Part shown: positions 5,212 through 5,347 of the stretch, one piece after another
Numbering within the stretch: position 1 is the stretch's first letter
Layout of the letters: every line of letters starts with the position of its first letter
DNA from: Firmicutes bacterium UBA5493
Lineage (GTDB): Bacteria; Bacillota; Limnochordia; Darwinibacteriales; Darwinibacteriaceae
NCBI GenBank assembly: GCA_002424045.1
Contig: DIPH01000019.1
Coordinates: forward strand, 71,246 to 76,592
Reading direction: 5' to 3'
DNA: 5,347 nucleotides
Notes under the pieces: model-generated
Seen by the model: the letters and a program-made list of their open reading frames with translations, nothing else
What the model was told of the DNA's origin: nothing
Databases searched by the model: none
Translations under genes and position numbers: made by a program

Positions 5212-5227
5212 TTCATAGGGGATTTTT
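5189..5227 (+). terminator. Intrinsic terminator/attenuator upstream of the tet gene
   Basis: TCCCCTGTGAA (5189-5199) pairs with TTCATAGGGGA (5212-5222) to give an 11-bp stem with one G-U pair. Further weak A-U and G-U pairs extend the stem towards a small loop. Five U residues follow directly (5223-5227). The hairpin ends only 11 bases before the RBS of the resistance gene. It cannot therefore be a terminator for an upstream gene only: it sits within the tet leader transcript and must be passed for the gene to be expressed, as in the attenuation described for tet(M). Confidence 0.82.
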
Positions 5228-5247
5228 ATATAATTATGGAGGTATAA

Positions 5248-5347
5248 ATGAGAATTATTAATATAGGAATTTTAGCACATGTTGATGCAGGAAAAACAAC
5301 TGTTACAGAAGGTTTATTATATAGAAGTGGTGTAATTAATAAAATAG
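5248..5347 (+). CDS. tet: Tetracycline resistance ribosomal-protection GTPase, N-terminus (runs off window)
   Basis: Thirty-three complete codons are present from ATG 5248, 4 bases after GGAGGT (5238-5243). The peptide starts MRIINIGILAHVDAGKTT, with the P-loop AHVDAGKT at residues 10-17. It matches the first residues of Tet(M)/Tet(O)/Tet(W)-class proteins, EF-G-like GTPases that dislodge tetracycline from the ribosome. The following 'VTEGLLYRSGVINKI' is closest, from memory, to Tet(T) ('VTEGLLYKSGAINKI') rather than to Tet(M) ('LTESLLYNSGAI'). The class cannot be settled on 33 residues, and a divergent homologue is possible. The very AT-rich codon use, far from that of the left half of the window, points to acquisition from a low-GC donor. 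The attenuator leader directly upstream supports a regulated resistance gene. Confidence 0.88.
   Translation, partial: MRIINIGILAHVDAGKTTVTEGLLYRSGVINKI

Noticed and set aside
1..5347. CRISPR arrays, tRNA or rRNA genes
   Set aside because: No regularly spaced repeat-spacer units of CRISPR type were seen (the TAGCTA array is only 6-base motifs), and no tRNA or rRNA sequence was recognised.

Overview
The window looks like chromosomal or mobile-element DNA from a Gram-positive Bacillota (Clostridia-like) host. The evidence is strong Shine-Dalgarno sites before nearly every gene, GTG and TTG starts, sigma-A type promoters, a Bacillus-type LexA box (GAAC-N4-GTTC), a Y-family polymerase paired with a YolD-like protein, and the start of a tetracycline ribosomal-protection gene. 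Base composition is uneven. The first ~3.2 kb is near half G+C, the region from about 3.2 kb to 4.8 kb is clearly more AT-rich, and the last 500 bases are extremely AT-rich. This suggests a composite of host-like DNA and acquired accessory DNA.

Left region (1-1453): the last 27 codons of a transposase (probably IS110 family) run into the window. A convergent minus-strand gene follows, encoding a protein with an N-terminal RING-like zinc domain, a second zinc ribbon and a multi-pass membrane domain. The intergenic DNA upstream carries a repeated TAGCTA motif around a good sigma-A promoter.

Middle region (1454-2850): a single plus-strand gene fuses an N-terminal Phd/YefM-type antitoxin DNA-binding domain to a Uma2 (DUF820) PD-(D/E)XK nuclease-like domain. 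The TAGCTA array before it is a candidate autoregulatory operator. A structured convergent intergenic segment separates it from a small DUF2164 gene on the minus strand. The intergenic DNA after that holds a LexA box overlapping an extended -10 promoter.

Right region (2851-5347): the SOS-controlled promoter drives a UmuC/DinB-like translesion polymerase, which is translationally coupled by a 4-base overlap to a YolD-like partner. Right after them lies a small open frame resembling the start of an AP2 domain, probably a gene relic. The final part is a regulatory leader of ~310 bases: a near-consensus promoter, a 7-codon leader peptide with a strong RBS, and an intrinsic terminator ending just before the RBS of a ribosomal-protection tetracycline-resistance gene. 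Only the first 33 codons of that gene are in the window. The leader looks like a transcription attenuator, and a perfect 12-base complement to the terminator interior is a candidate anti-terminator arm.

The most noteworthy items are the tet attenuator with its predicted anti-terminator, the Phd-Uma2 fusion with its putative operator array, the RING/zinc-ribbon membrane protein, and the composition break inside the polymerase gene.
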